Shown: piece by piece, positions 42,970 to 51,967 of the stretch | How positions within the stretch are numbered: position 1 is the stretch's first letter | How the letters are laid out: each line of letters opens with the position of its first letter | Origin: Stenotrophomonas mori | GTDB lineage: Bacteria; Pseudomonadota; Gammaproteobacteria; Xanthomonadales; Xanthomonadaceae | Length of the DNA stretch: 64,000 bases | Direction of reading: 5' to 3' | Assembly (NCBI RefSeq): GCF_023556335.1 | Contig: NZ_JAIKTS010000002.1 | Location: forward strand, 310,001-374,000 | Translations under genes and position numbers: made by a program | The notes under the pieces: model-generated | Told to the model about the DNA's origin: nothing | Database searches by the model: none | The model's input: the letters and a program-made list of their open reading frames with translations, nothing else

Positions 42970-43871
42970 TGCGCCACGTCCAGGGCACCGTGCTTGGCGG
43001 CACGCCGCTCGGCTTCCGGGCGCGACCAGGCATTGTCGAACTGCGCCGCTTCCCAGCCGCCGTAGGTCGGGTTGGACAGCATCCACCAGCGCTGGCCGAA
43101 CCAGGCCTGGTGCGCCTGCAGCAGGCCATCGCGGCCGGCCTGGGTATTGGCGCTGATCGCCGCGAAATCGCCCAGCTGGTCGCCGACCTGCATCAGCACG
43201 CGGTACTGCTGCGCCACCAGGCGGCGGCGGCAGGCCTTCTCGCTGCCTTCCTGGGCACAGCCCGGCACATGCTTGTCCACGCCCAGATAGACGTCATCGC
43301 CGGCCACCGGGAATCCCAGCCGGCGCAGGTTCGCCAGCGTCACCGCCTTCATGTGTTCGGTGCGGTTGGTGATGTAGATCAGGGTCACGCCCTTGGCCGC
43401 CGCGGCCTGCGCGAACGCGACCGCGCCCGGCACCGCACCGGCCTTGCCCTCGGACACCCAGGCGTCCCAGGAGACGTCGTCGTAGCTGCCGCCATCGCGC
43501 ACCAGCCGCGCCTGGTAGGGCGAGTTGTCCAGCACCGTCTCGTCCACGTCCACCACCACCGCCGGCTTCAGGCCCGGCGCCTGCGTGTCGCCGCCTTCCT
43601 CGGGCAGCAGGGCGGTCCAGCCGGGATCGGCCAGCGCACGGTCCAGCTGCGCGGCGGCCGCGCGCCAGGTCTGCAGGGCGTTGGCACGGTACTCCTGCGA
43701 CCGCTGCACCCACAGCACGGCATTCAGGTTGTCGTTGGCGGCCGCGGCCACCGGTACCGCGGCGTCAGGCGCGCGCTCGCCCTGCAGCAGGGACTGCGGG
43801 GTGGTGCAGGCGGCCAGCGACAGCACGGCGCCGGCCAGCAGGGAAAAACCAGGAAGTCGGGACATGGGCAT
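42966..43871 (-). CDS. e(P4)-family acid phosphatase/5'-nucleotidase lipoprotein
   Basis: HAD-superfamily class C acid phosphatase of 301 residues, likely lipid-anchored: lipobox LSLAAC with cysteine at about 22. The HAD nucleophile motif is [23 protein letters not shown] is motif II, and motif III/IV residues fall in QVGDQLGDF. Members such as Haemophilus e(P4) dephosphorylate nucleotides and NMN in the periplasm or at the outer membrane. It is overlapped by pyrF. ATG 43871 or ATG 43865 could be the start; the former is used. Confidence 0.92.
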   Translation of the reverse strand: MPMSRLPGFSLLAGAVLSLAACTTPQSLLQGERAPDAAVPVAAAANDNLNAVLWVQRSQEYRANALQTWRAAAAQLDRALADPGWTALLPEEGGDTQAPGLKPAVVVDVDETVLDNSPYQARLVRDGGSYDDVSWDAWVSEGKAGAVPGAVAFAQAAAAKGVTLIYITNRTEHMKAVTLANLRRLGFPVAGDDVYLGVDKHVPGCAQEGSEKACRRRLVAQQYRVLMQVGDQLGDFAAISANTQAGRDGLLQAHQAWFGQRWWMLSNPTYGGWEAAQFDNAWSRPEAERRAAKHGALDVAQ

Positions 43872-43988
43872 TGCGTCCGGATAGCACGAAAACCCGCGCA
43901 GTTTAACGGCTTGCCCGCGCCGGCGCCGCGGCCCCCGCCGCAGGCCGCTCGGCTATGCTGGCGCCCCCCGCGCCACCGGATGCCGACG

Positions 43989-44648
43989 ATGACCGACGCC
44001 CCCGCCTTTCCGCCCGCCCCCGTCCTGGATGCAGCCCAGGCCCGGGTACTCGGCTGCCTGATCGAGAAGGAGGCGACCACGCCGGATGCCTATCCGCTGA
44101 CGGTCAACGCCGCCCAGACCGCCGCCAACCAGAAGACCGCACGCGAACCGGTGATGAACCTGGATGCCGGCAACGTGCAGCACGCGCTGCGCCAGCTGGA
44201 GGCGATGGGACTGGCGCGCCAGCACTATTCCGCGCGCGCCGAGCGCTACGAGCACCTGCTGGGGGCGACGCTGGACCTGCCGCGCCAGCAGGTCGCGCTG
44301 CTGGGCCTGCTGCTGCTCCGCGGCCCCCAGACCGCCGGCGAACTGGCCACGCGCGGCGAGCGCATGGCCCGCTTCGCCGACGCCGACGACCTCCGGCACC
44401 AGCTCGGCCGCCTGGTCCAGCGCGAACTCGCGGTGCTGCTGCCGCGCGCCGCAGGACAGCGCGAGGACCGCTACATGCACCTGCTCGCCGGGCCGGTGGA
44501 CATGGAGGCGCTGGCCGCGCAGTACCGGGCACCGTCCGGTGCGGCCGCGGACGCCAGTGCGCTGGAACCGCGCGTGCAGCAGCTCGAAGCCGCCGTGGCG
44601 GCGCTGCAGGAACAGCTGGCGCAGCTGCAGGCCCAGGTGAACGGCTGA
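43989..44648 (+). CDS. yceH: YceH/DUF480 family protein
   Basis: Protein of 219 residues made of two winged-helix domains. The DUF480 start is [22 protein letters not shown], the conserved block [17 protein letters not shown] is present, and the second domain begins [20 protein letters not shown] coiled coil closes the C-terminus ([19 protein letters not shown]). The family is common in gammaproteobacteria and its function is not established. A -10-like TATGCT lies about 30 bp upstream of the ATG at 43989. Confidence 0.92.
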   Translation: MTDAPAFPPAPVLDAAQARVLGCLIEKEATTPDAYPLTVNAAQTAANQKTAREPVMNLDAGNVQHALRQLEAMGLARQHYSARAERYEHLLGATLDLPRQQVALLGLLLLRGPQTAGELATRGERMARFADADDLRHQLGRLVQRELAVLLPRAAGQREDRYMHLLAGPVDMEALAAQYRAPSGAAADASALEPRVQQLEAAVAALQEQLAQLQAQVNG

Positions 44649-44733
44649 GCCCCCGCGCGATCGCGGATGCGGACCATGCCCCGCCTGCCTTCCACCGGAA
44701 ACGCCAACGCCCCGTCCCCGCACCACGGACGCC

Positions 44734-45040
44734 GCTACCGCCGTAGAGCGGGGCCTTGCCCCGCTGGAGCCATTCCCGGCAAAGCCCCGCCGGGCGATGC
44801 CCGGCGCTACAGATGCCGGTTACCGCCGTAGAGCGGGGCCGGGCCCCGCTGGAGCCATCCCGGCAAAGCCCCGCCGGGCGGTGCCCGGCGCTACAGATGC
44901 CGGTTACCACTGTAGAGCGGGCCCGTGCCCCGCTGGAGCCATCCCGACAAAGCCCCGCCGGGCGATGCCCGGCGCTACGGATGCCGGTTACCGCCGTAGA
45001 GCGGGGCCCTGCCCCGCTGGAGCCGTCCCGGCAATGCCCC
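44734..45040 (+). repeat. Tandem array of 84-85 bp GTAG-REP dimers (3.6 copies)
   Basis: Units begin at 44734, 44819, 44903 and 44987; the first is 85 bp, the next two 84 bp, the last truncated near 45040. Each unit carries two facing palindromes: GTAGAGCGGGGCC..GCCCCGCTGGAGC, and GCCCCGCCGGGCG..GCCCGGCGCTAC, whose reverse complement starts with GTAG. So it is a tandem BIME-like series of REP pairs. Copies differ by only a few bases, implying recent amplification. The array lies between yceH and the GNAT pseudogene. The bases from 44649 to 44733 hold nothing recognisable. Confidence 0.9.
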
Positions 45041-45046
45041 CGCTTC

Positions 45047-45559
45047 TCATCCGGGGTCGCCGGGCGCGTTGGAGAGCGCCCGCACTTCCTCGTCCCTTCC
45101 CGGCAGGCGGGTCATGCCGCCGGCCCGGAACCCGGGCTTTTCCGGCAAGGCTGGGCGGGCGCCGGTTGTCCGGCGTCACGATTGCGCACAGCGTGCCCGT
45201 CCCCCAGAAGGTCCCGCGCATGGCGCAGCACCGCCTGCATGGCCTCGCGCGCGCAACCGTGGCCGGCAGGGCATAGCCGACGTCGGGATGCAGCAGTGTG
45301 GCGTGGCGCACCGGCCCTGCCGTGCCCAGCCAGGCTCCATCACCGCGCCACTCGAGTACGTACAGGCCATGACCGTGCCGTTCGCAGCTCGCCGGCGGGC
45401 CGCTGCGGAGGCGGTCCCGTGCCTGTTCCGGCGTGCGGAGGCGGCGGTCGCCGATGCAGCGATGGACATCCGGCGCGTTGAACAGCTCCCGCACGCCACG
45501 GCATCGCCCTCGTCGCCGCCCGGCAGACGCGACCGCGGCCGTCCGGTTTCGACCCGCAT
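45047..45559 (-). pseudogene. GNAT-family N-acetyltransferase remnant with several frameshifts
   Basis: From ATG 45559 the frame starts MRVETGRPRSRL. A second frame gives ELFNAPDVHRCIGDRRLRTP and then EQARDRL...RHGHGLYVLEW...LHPDVGYAL. A third gives REAMQAVLRHARDLLG. The second returns with GTLCAIVTPDN. The first frame resumes with EKPGFRAGGMTRLPGRDEEV and stops at 45047-45049. Joined, these make a normal 170-residue GNAT protein, so at least four indels have broken it. Its 3' end abuts the REP array and its 5' side faces the end of rep. Confidence 0.85.
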
Positions 45560-45625
45560 CGCCCCCGCACACCGCCATGCAGCCTCGCCCCGCCAGCGGA
45601 CTGGTGCACGCACCGGAGGAGGTGC

Positions 45626-47611
45626 CTAGTCGAACAGCGCCTGGATCGCCGCCAGCCCCGCCTGGGCGCGCTCCTGTTTGTTCGCCGCATCGGCCACCGG
45701 ATCGGCGCCGTCGCGCTGCAGTTCGGCCGTCGGCAGCTCGTCGAAGAAACGGCTGGGCTTGAGCCGGACATGCTCGCCGAACTTGCGCGTCAGCCGGCTG
45801 TAGCTCATCCACAGCCGGGTCTTGGCGCGGGTGATGCCGACATACAGCAGGCGCCGCTCCTCCTGCAGCTGGCCTTCGTCGAGGCTGACCTGGTGCGGCA
45901 GCACGCCGTCCTCGCAGCCGACGATGAACACGTAGGGGAACTCCAAGCCCTTGGAGGCGTGCAGGGTCATCATCCGCACCTGGTTGCCGCCCTCGTCGCC
46001 ATCGTTGCGCGAAATCAGTGCCAGCTGCGCGGCCATGTCCGCGGCGCTGGCGCCGCGCGGGCCGTTCTCGAACCACGATGCCAGCTCCTCCAGGTTGCCG
46101 GCACGGCGTTCGTAGCCGGCGGTGTCCTTGGCCTGGTTGCGCAGTTCGGCCAGCAGGCCGGAGTCCTTGGCCACGCGCCGCACCAGGTCGCCGGAGGACA
46201 GCTGCCGCATGTCCATGCGCAGCGCGCGCAGGATGTCGGTGAACCGGCTCAGGCTGTTGGCCGCGCGCGGGGTCAGCAGCGCCAGCGCACCCATCGCCTC
46301 GGCGGCCTGTGCCATCGACATGCCCTTCTCCGAGGCCAGCTCGGCGAGCTTGGCCAGGGTGCCCGCGCCGACATCGCGGCGCGGCGCCTGCACCGCGCGC
46401 ATGAAGGCGCTGTCGTCGCCCGGATTCACCAGCAGCCGCAGCCAGGCCAGGGTGTCCTTCACTTCCTGGCGTTCCAGGAACACCGTGCCGCCGGTCAGGT
46501 GGTAGGGCACGCCGACCATCTGCAGTGCCTTTTCCAGCGGACGGCTCTGGAAGTTGCCGCGGAACAGGATGCAGAAATCGCTCCACGGGATGCCATGGCG
46601 GGTGGCGACGAACTGGATCTCGGCCGCCACCTTCTCCGCCTCGTGCTCGCTGTTGCGGCACTCCCACACGCGGATGCGCTCGCCGTCGGCCTGGTCGGAC
46701 CACAGCGTCTTGAGGTGCTCGTGCGGGTTGTGCGCGATCAGCGCGTTGGCCGCGCGCAGCACGCGGTTGGAGCAGCGGTAGTTCTGCTCCAGCTTGATGA
46801 TCTCCAGCGCCGGGTAGTCGCGGCCCATCTGCTGCAGGTTCTCGGGATTGGCCCCGCGCCAGGCGTAGATCGATTGGTCGTCGTCGCCCACGCAGGTGAA
46901 GTTGCCGCGGTCGCCGGCCAATTGCCGGAGCAGCCGGTACTGGGCGTCGTTGGTGTCCTGGCACTCGTCCACCAGCAGGTAGCCGATGCGTTCGCGCCAG
47001 GCCGCGGCGGTGTCCGGATTCTCCTCCAGCACCTGCACCGGCAGGCGGATGAGGTCATCGAAATCGACCGCGTTGAAGGCGGTCAGGCGCGCCTGGTAGA
47101 GCGCGTACACGGTGGCTGCGTTCTTCTCGCGGCTGCTGCGCGCCGCCGCCGCCGCCTGCTCGGGCGACAGGCCGGCGTTCTTGGCCCGCGAGATCAGGTT
47201 CTTCATGTCCTCGATGTCGTCGGGCTTGGCAGTGCTGCCGCCGAGCAGGTCCTTGACCTGCGCGGCCGCGTCGTCGGCGTCGAAGATCGAGAAACCGCGC
47301 TTCAGGCCCGCCGCCGCATGCTCGATCTGCAGGAATTTCAGGCCGAGCGCGTGGAAGGTGCAGAGCGTCACCTCGTCGGCCTGGCCGCCGCGCAGGCGCT
47401 TGCCGACGCGCTCGCGCATCTCGCGGGCCGACTTGTTGGTGAAGGTGATCGCGGCGATGCGGCGGGCGCTGTAGCGGCCACTGCCGATCAGGTGCGCGAT
47501 CTTCTCCACGATCACCCGGGTCTTGCCGCTGCCGGCGCCGGCCAGCACCAGCAGGGGGCCTTCGGTGTGCAGCACCGCCGCGCGTTGGGGGGGATTGAGG
47601 GAGTCCAGCAT
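45626..47611 (-). CDS. rep: ATP-dependent DNA helicase Rep
   Basis: Superfamily 1 3'-5' helicase of 661 residues, full length for Rep. Motif [12 protein letters not shown], motif Ia [11 protein letters not shown], motif [13 protein letters not shown], motif [18 protein letters not shown], motif [11 protein letters not shown], motif [16 protein letters not shown] and motif [14 protein letters not shown] are all present. It restarts stalled forks and clears proteins ahead of the replisome. ATG 47611 matches the family start [13 protein letters not shown]; earlier in-frame ATGs would add an unconserved stretch. Confidence 0.96.
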   Translation of the reverse strand: MLDSLNPPQRAAVLHTEGPLLVLAGAGSGKTRVIVEKIAHLIGSGRYSARRIAAITFTNKSAREMRERVGKRLRGGQADEVTLCTFHALGLKFLQIEHAAAGLKRGFSIFDADDAAAQVKDLLGGSTAKPDDIEDMKNLISRAKNAGLSPEQAAAAARSSREKNAATVYALYQARLTAFNAVDFDDLIRLPVQVLEENPDTAAAWRERIGYLLVDECQDTNDAQYRLLRQLAGDRGNFTCVGDDDQSIYAWRGANPENLQQMGRDYPALEIIKLEQNYRCSNRVLRAANALIAHNPHEHLKTLWSDQADGERIRVWECRNSEHEAEKVAAEIQFVATRHGIPWSDFCILFRGNFQSRPLEKALQMVGVPYHLTGGTVFLERQEVKDTLAWLRLLVNPGDDSAFMRAVQAPRRDVGAGTLAKLAELASEKGMSMAQAAEAMGALALLTPRAANSLSRFTDILRALRMDMRQLSSGDLVRRVAKDSGLLAELRNQAKDTAGYERRAGNLEELASWFENGPRGASAADMAAQLALISRNDGDEGGNQVRMMTLHASKGLEFPYVFIVGCEDGVLPHQVSLDEGQLQEERRLLYVGITRAKTRLWMSYSRLTRKFGEHVRLKPSRFFDELPTAELQRDGADPVADAANKQERAQAGLAAIQALFD

Positions 47612-47673
47612 GGGGTCGGGTCCATCGCAGGGCGGCAGTGTAAGCCATCGGCCGGGCCGACCGGCGCACGCGT

Positions 47674-47679
47674 TAAAAT
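47674..47679 (+). promoter_or_regulatory. -10-like TAAAAT abutting tdk
   Basis: TAAAAT at 47674-47679 followed by 5 nt and the ATG at 47685, with no ribosome site. It suggests a leaderless mRNA. It lies in the 73-bp divergent gap between rep and tdk. Confidence 0.4.
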
Positions 47680-47684
47680 GCGCC

Positions 47685-48305
47685 ATGGCCAAGCTCTACT
47701 TCTACTACTCGGCGATGAATGCCGGGAAGACCACCACCCTGCTGCAGTCGGCGCACAACTACCGCGAGCGGGGCATGCGGGTGGCGATCATGACCCCGCG
47801 CCTGGATCACCGCGCCGGGCGGGGCGTGGTCGCCTCGCGGATCGGCCTGCAGGCCGAGGCCATCGCCTTCGAGCCGGATACCGACCTGCGCCGGCTGATC
47901 GAACACGACATCGCCACGCAGGGACGGCTGGGATGCGTGCTGGTGGACGAAGCGCAGTTCCTGAGCAAGGCGCAGGTGTGGCAGCTGAGCGAAGTCGTCG
48001 ACCAGCTGCGCATCCCGGTGCTGTGCTACGGCCTACGGACCGATTTCCGCGGCGAGCTGTTCGAGGGCAGCCAGTACCTGCTGGCCTGGGCCGACGAGAT
48101 GCAGGAGATCAAGACCATCTGCCACAGCGGCAAGAAGGCGACCATGACCGTGCGCGTGGACGCCAACGGCTTCGCCGTGCAGGACGGCCCGCAGGTGGAG
48201 ATCGGCGGCAACGACCGCTATGTATCGGTCAGCCGCGCCGAGTTCAAGAAGATCACCCGCGGCGAGGGGCGGATCGACCCGATGCAGGCGCCGCTGCCGC
48301 TGTAG
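47685..48305 (+). CDS. tdk: Thymidine kinase (type II)
   Basis: Salvage kinase of 206 residues phosphorylating thymidine and deoxyuridine. P-loop [13 protein letters not shown], Walker [10 protein letters not shown] and the C-terminal lasso region with the substrate-binding block [14 protein letters not shown] are present. The four zinc-binding cysteines of many bacterial enzymes are mostly lost: TICHSGKK keeps one, and the second pair reads VSVSRAEF. The structural zinc site is probably absent. ATG at 47685 fits the family N-terminus. Confidence 0.95.
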   Translation: MAKLYFYYSAMNAGKTTTLLQSAHNYRERGMRVAIMTPRLDHRAGRGVVASRIGLQAEAIAFEPDTDLRRLIEHDIATQGRLGCVLVDEAQFLSKAQVWQLSEVVDQLRIPVLCYGLRTDFRGELFEGSQYLLAWADEMQEIKTICHSGKKATMTVRVDANGFAVQDGPQVEIGGNDRYVSVSRAEFKKITRGEGRIDPMQAPLPL

Positions 48306-48375
48306 GCGATTTGCATCCGCGGGGAAGTTTGCAGAGGATGAAGCGGTCGTTCTGGTTCTTCACCGCGGATATCCA

Positions 48376-49137
48376 ATGCCACCACTCCACGGCCACCGCG
48401 CCGGCTTCCATGAAGCGGTTTCCCGCCCCGCGCTTCCCGGCGAGGGCGTCCTGGTCACCGACGAGCACACCGGCCTGCAACAGGCGCGCATCGTCCGCCA
48501 TCCGGTTTTCGGCGGCCAGTTGTTCCTCGATGGCGACTTGCAGATCTCCGAGTCCGATGCCGCCTACGGCATCGCCATGACCAACCCGCTGCTGGGCCTG
48601 GAGCGGCTCGAGCGGATCGCCATCCTCGGTGGCGGCGACGGCGGCGTGCTCTGGCAGCTGCTGCGCAGCCTTGAACCACGCACGCCACGCCCGCGGGTGA
48701 CCCTGGTCGAGATCGACGCCCGGGTGATCGAGCTGTGCCGCGCCCACCTGCCGGCGGTATGCGGCGACGCCTTCGCGCATGCCGATGCCGACCTGCGCGT
48801 CGGCGATGCATTCGCATGGATCGCCGACGCGCGCGGCCTGGACGCGGTGATCTACGACCTGACGATGGACCCGGTGCGCGAGGGCCAGTCGCGCGATGCG
48901 TTCGTGCGCCACATCGTGGCGCTGGCCGCCCGCGCGCTGCGGCCGGGCGGGGTGTTCTCGATGCAGTGCTGCGGCCACGGTCATGCCGACCCGGCCGACC
49001 GCGCCGAACGCCGCCGGCTGCTGCCGGTCATCCGCGACGCGATCGACGCCCATTTCCAGGACCGCTGCGAACAGGAGGTGCTGATTCCCTCCTACCGCGA
49101 CCTGTGGACCTTCCTGTGCGCCCGCACGCCGGCATGA
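48376..49137 (+). CDS. Spermidine-synthase-like aminopropyltransferase
   Basis: Protein of 253 residues with the spermidine synthase fold. The N-terminal beta-domain includes GGQLFLDGDLQISESDAAYG. The methyltransferase-like core follows, with IAILGGGDGGVLWQLLRSL, VTLVEIDARVIELCR and the acidic VIYDLTMDPV loop. The latter replaces the usual DSTDP, so substrate binding may differ. The start is uncertain: ATG 48376 has no ribosome site. A better-placed ATG at 48338 (GGGGAAG upstream) opens a different frame reading MKRSFWFFTADIQCHH, so an N-terminal frameshift is possible. Confidence 0.75.
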   Translation: MPPLHGHRAGFHEAVSRPALPGEGVLVTDEHTGLQQARIVRHPVFGGQLFLDGDLQISESDAAYGIAMTNPLLGLERLERIAILGGGDGGVLWQLLRSLEPRTPRPRVTLVEIDARVIELCRAHLPAVCGDAFAHADADLRVGDAFAWIADARGLDAVIYDLTMDPVREGQSRDAFVRHIVALAARALRPGGVFSMQCCGHGHADPADRAERRRLLPVIRDAIDAHFQDRCEQEVLIPSYRDLWTFLCARTPA

Positions 49138-49149
49138 GGCCGGCGGCGG

Positions 49150-50748
49150 TCAGTACAGCGTGCGCCGGGCCGCATCCGGCGGCGTGTACTGGTACAGCCA
49201 GGTCTCGGTGAGGGTGCGGCCGCCGCTGCGCAGGTACAGGCGCAGGTCGATCTGCCCGGTGCCGTCGTCCGGCGGCACCAGGTCGAACATCGCACGGTAA
49301 CCCTGGATCTCGCGCAGCGGGCGTGCGGAGACGATCTCCACCCGGCCGCGGCTGGCTTCGACCACCGCTTCGACCTCGGCCTTGTCGATCAGCGCGGCCA
49401 GTTCGCCGCCCTCGAAATCCACCGCGAAGCGCCAGGAGAAATAGTCGCGCTTGCGGCCGATGACCCCGCCCAGCCCGGTGCGGCTGGCCACGCACTGCGC
49501 CAACGACGGCCGCGCCGGCGGCTGCGCGCCCCAGTACAGGCGGTAGCCGATCAGCAGCTCCTGCCCGGGCTGCGGCTTGGCCGCCGGGTTCCAGAAGGCG
49601 ACGATGTTGTCGAAGGTCTCGTCGACGGTGGGGATCTCCACCAGCTGCACCGAGCCTTCGCCCCATTCGCCCTTCGGCTCCACCCACAGCGAGGGCCGCT
49701 TCTCGTAGAACACGCCGTCGTCCTGGTAGTGGTCGAAGTTGCGGTCCCGCTGCAGCAGGCCGAACCCGCGCGGGTTGCGGTCCATGAACATGTTGAAGCG
49801 CAGCTGCTCGGGATTGCACAGCGGCCGCCAGATCCATTCGCCGCCACCGGTCCACAGCGACAGCCCATCGGTGTCGTGGATCTCCGGCCGCCAGTCCCAG
49901 GCCATGCGGCGGTCGTTCTCGCCCACCTGGTACATGCTGGTGCAGGGCGCGATGCCCAGCCGCTCGATCTCCCTGCGCGGATACAGCGCGCTGTCGATGT
50001 CCATCAGCAGCACGTCGCCGTTGGTGATGGTGAAGCGGTAGGCGCCGGCCACGCTGGGCGAATCCAGCAGGCCATGGACCACGATGCTGTCCGAGCCGGG
50101 CCCGGGCTGCTCCAGGTAGTAGGCGATGAAGTCCGGGAATTCCTCCGGCTTGCCCATGCCGGTGTCGATCGCCAGCCCGCGCGCGGACTGGCCGTACTGG
50201 CCCTCCTTGCCGACCGCACGGAAGTAGCTGGCGCCGAGGAAGGCGGCGAAGTCGCGGTCGGTGTCCTTGCGGGTGTTCAGGCGGAAGCCGGCGAATCCCA
50301 GGTCGGCCGGCAGGCGGTCGCCGTGGATGCCGCTCTTGCCGTAGTCGAACGCGGCCGGGTCGTAGGCCAGCTCCTGCGCCTGCCCGTCGACCACGTCGAA
50401 CATCCGCACCGGGGTGTGGAAGTACAGGCCAAGATGGAAGAACTTGGCCTGGAACCTGCCGGGCTGGTCGGCCCACAGCGCGTGGTCCTGGCGGTAGCCG
50501 ATGGACTGGTACTGGTCCCAGTCCAGGGCTTCCACCTCCGCCGGCAGCGCGCGCTTGTGGCTGCGGTACGGCGCCTGCGCGAGGGCCCGGGCCTGGCCCT
50601 TGAGCGCGGCGAAATCGAACGGCTGCGGCTGGCCGATGCGGCGCAGGCCGAGCTGCCGCTTGTCGGTGGCCGCGCAGGCCGGCAGGACGGGGAGGCCGAA
50701 GGCGGCCAGGGCGAGCGAGGCGCGGCGGAGAAAGTCGCGTCGATGCAT
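49150..50748 (-). CDS. opgD: Glucans biosynthesis protein D (OpgD/MdoD)
   Basis: Periplasmic protein of 532 residues of the MdoG/OpgD family, which shapes osmoregulated periplasmic glucans. It begins with a twin-arginine signal, MHRRDFLRRASLALAAFG...ACA, as E. coli OpgD does. The family blocks FDFAALKGQARALA and QFKFFHLG-like FQAKFFHLGLYF, then YFRAVGKEGQYGQSARGLAIDT, are present. The C-terminal part is an Ig-like domain. Export should use the TatABC system encoded at 26.3-27.7 kb. It is monocistronic and convergent with the spermidine-synthase-like gene. Confidence 0.95.
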   Translation of the reverse strand: MHRRDFLRRASLALAAFGLPVLPACAATDKRQLGLRRIGQPQPFDFAALKGQARALAQAPYRSHKRALPAEVEALDWDQYQSIGYRQDHALWADQPGRFQAKFFHLGLYFHTPVRMFDVVDGQAQELAYDPAAFDYGKSGIHGDRLPADLGFAGFRLNTRKDTDRDFAAFLGASYFRAVGKEGQYGQSARGLAIDTGMGKPEEFPDFIAYYLEQPGPGSDSIVVHGLLDSPSVAGAYRFTITNGDVLLMDIDSALYPRREIERLGIAPCTSMYQVGENDRRMAWDWRPEIHDTDGLSLWTGGGEWIWRPLCNPEQLRFNMFMDRNPRGFGLLQRDRNFDHYQDDGVFYEKRPSLWVEPKGEWGEGSVQLVEIPTVDETFDNIVAFWNPAAKPQPGQELLIGYRLYWGAQPPARPSLAQCVASRTGLGGVIGRKRDYFSWRFAVDFEGGELAALIDKAEVEAVVEASRGRVEIVSARPLREIQGYRAMFDLVPPDDGTGQIDLRLYLRSGGRTLTETWLYQYTPPDAARRTLY

Positions 50749-50825
50749 GCGATGGTCCGGATTGGGATGGAGGGATGATAGGCAGCGGCGGGTGAACGAA
50801 GCGACCCTGCCGCGCGGCGGGCGGC

Positions 50826-51638
50826 TCACCGCTGGCAGCGGCCGCACCAGACCGTCGCGCGCTGGCCGATGCTGGCGTGGCGCAGCGCCTGGCCGCAGCG
50901 CACGCAGGCAGCGCCCTCGCGGCCGTAGACCGACAGCTCCTGTTCGAAGTAGCCGGGCGCGCCGTCGGGGCTGATGAAGTCGCGCAGGGTCGTGCCGCCG
51001 CGGGTGATGGCGTGGCCGAGGATCTGCCTGGCCGCCGCGGCGAGCCGCCGGTAGCGTTCGCGCGAGACCCTGCCCGCCTCGCGCAGGGGGCTGATTCCGG
51101 CCATGAACAGGCTTTCGGCGGCATAGATGTTGCCGACGCCGACGACGATGCGCTGGTCCATCAGGAACGCCTTCACCGGCACCCGGCGGCCGCGGCTGCG
51201 CGCGAACAGGTAGTCGCCGTCGAAGGCGTCGTCCAGCGGTTCCGGACCGAGGCCGCCCAGCAGTTCGTGGGTCTCCCCCGGTGCCTGCCACAGCAGGCAG
51301 CCGAAGCGGCGCGGATCGTTGAAGCGCAGCAGCCGGCCGTCCTCCAGGCTGATGTCCACGTGGTCGTGGGCACGCACCGGGGTATCGCCGGGCAGCACCC
51401 GCAGGCTGCCGGACATGCCCAGGTGCAGCAGCGCACTGCCGGCAGCGGTGTCCAGCAGCAGGTACTTGGCGCGGCGGCGGATCGCGGTGATGCGCTGGCC
51501 CGGCAACTCACGCTCGATCTCCGGCGGGATCGGCCAGCGCAGGTCCGGCCGGCGCAGGATCACGCCGTGGATGCGGCGTCCCTGCAGGTGGGGTTCCAGG
51601 CCGCGGCGGGTGGTTTCGACTTCGGGCAGTTCAGGCAT
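50826..51638 (-). CDS. mutM: Formamidopyrimidine-DNA glycosylase
   Basis: DNA repair enzyme of 270 residues removing oxidised purines such as 8-oxoguanine. The catalytic N-terminus MPELPEVETTRRGL supplies Pro1 and Glu2. The helix-two-turn-helix reads VVGVGNIYAAESLF and the zinc finger CVRCGQALRHASIGQRATVWCGRC-type region holds four Cys. Full length with all key residues. ATG at 51638 is fixed by the need for Pro at position 2. The gene is followed by 77 bp before opgD on the same strand. Confidence 0.97.
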   Translation of the reverse strand: MPELPEVETTRRGLEPHLQGRRIHGVILRRPDLRWPIPPEIERELPGQRITAIRRRAKYLLLDTAAGSALLHLGMSGSLRVLPGDTPVRAHDHVDISLEDGRLLRFNDPRRFGCLLWQAPGETHELLGGLGPEPLDDAFDGDYLFARSRGRRVPVKAFLMDQRIVVGVGNIYAAESLFMAGISPLREAGRVSRERYRRLAAAARQILGHAITRGGTTLRDFISPDGAPGYFEQELSVYGREGAACVRCGQALRHASIGQRATVWCGRCQR

Positions 51639-51660
51639 GCGCCGATTGTAGGGGCGGGCG

Positions 51661-51876
51661 CACGCCTTCGCTTCGCGCGGCGCCCCACGGTTCGCGGGGC
51701 GGACCGCGGGCCCCGTCTCTCGCCTGCCACGCCCCCCGCCTTCGGCGCGCCCCCTGACTCAGGGGGACACGCCTTCGCTTCGCGCTGGCGCCCCACGGTT
51801 CGCGGGGCGAACCGTGGGCCCCGTCTCTCGCCTGCCACACCCCCCGCGCCTTCGGCGCGCCCCCTGACTCAGGGGG
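51661..51876. repeat. Two tandem copies of a 107-109 bp repeat
   Basis: Copy 1 (51661-51767) and copy 2 (51768-51876) both run from CACGCCTTCGCTTCGCG through CCCCACGGTTCGCGGGGCG and CCCCGTCTCTCGCCTGCCAC to CCCCCTGACTCAGGGGG. They differ at a handful of positions and a few indels. Each contains internal palindromes (CGCCCCACGGTTCGCGGGGCG and CCCCCTGACTCAGGGGG). No coding function is apparent. The remainder of 51639-51967 holds no gene. Confidence 0.85.
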
Positions 51877-51967
51877 CCATGCGTCAAAGCCTCGACAGAT
51901 CGCAGGTGCGGGGCGGGCCCCGCACACCGGCGTTACCGGTACCGCGTCGGTTGTCGGAAAACCGCGG

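Noticed and set aside
44734..45040. Possible CRISPR array
   Set aside because: The units are contiguous 84-85 bp tandem repeats with internal palindromes and no unique spacers; no cas genes are nearby.
44756..45481. Plus-strand open frames across the REP array
   Set aside because: Their peptides simply repeat the DNA unit (PSRQSPAGRCPALQM blocks); no ribosome site or family resemblance.
48338..48580. Independent 80-residue protein starting at ATG 48338
   Set aside because: Its later part overlaps the conserved aminopropyltransferase frame and loses protein-like character after about residue 30; kept only as a start-site question.
51560..51927. Small minus-strand open frames over the two-copy repeat
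   Set aside because: They are translations of the repeat itself, with no start signal and different frames in each copy.
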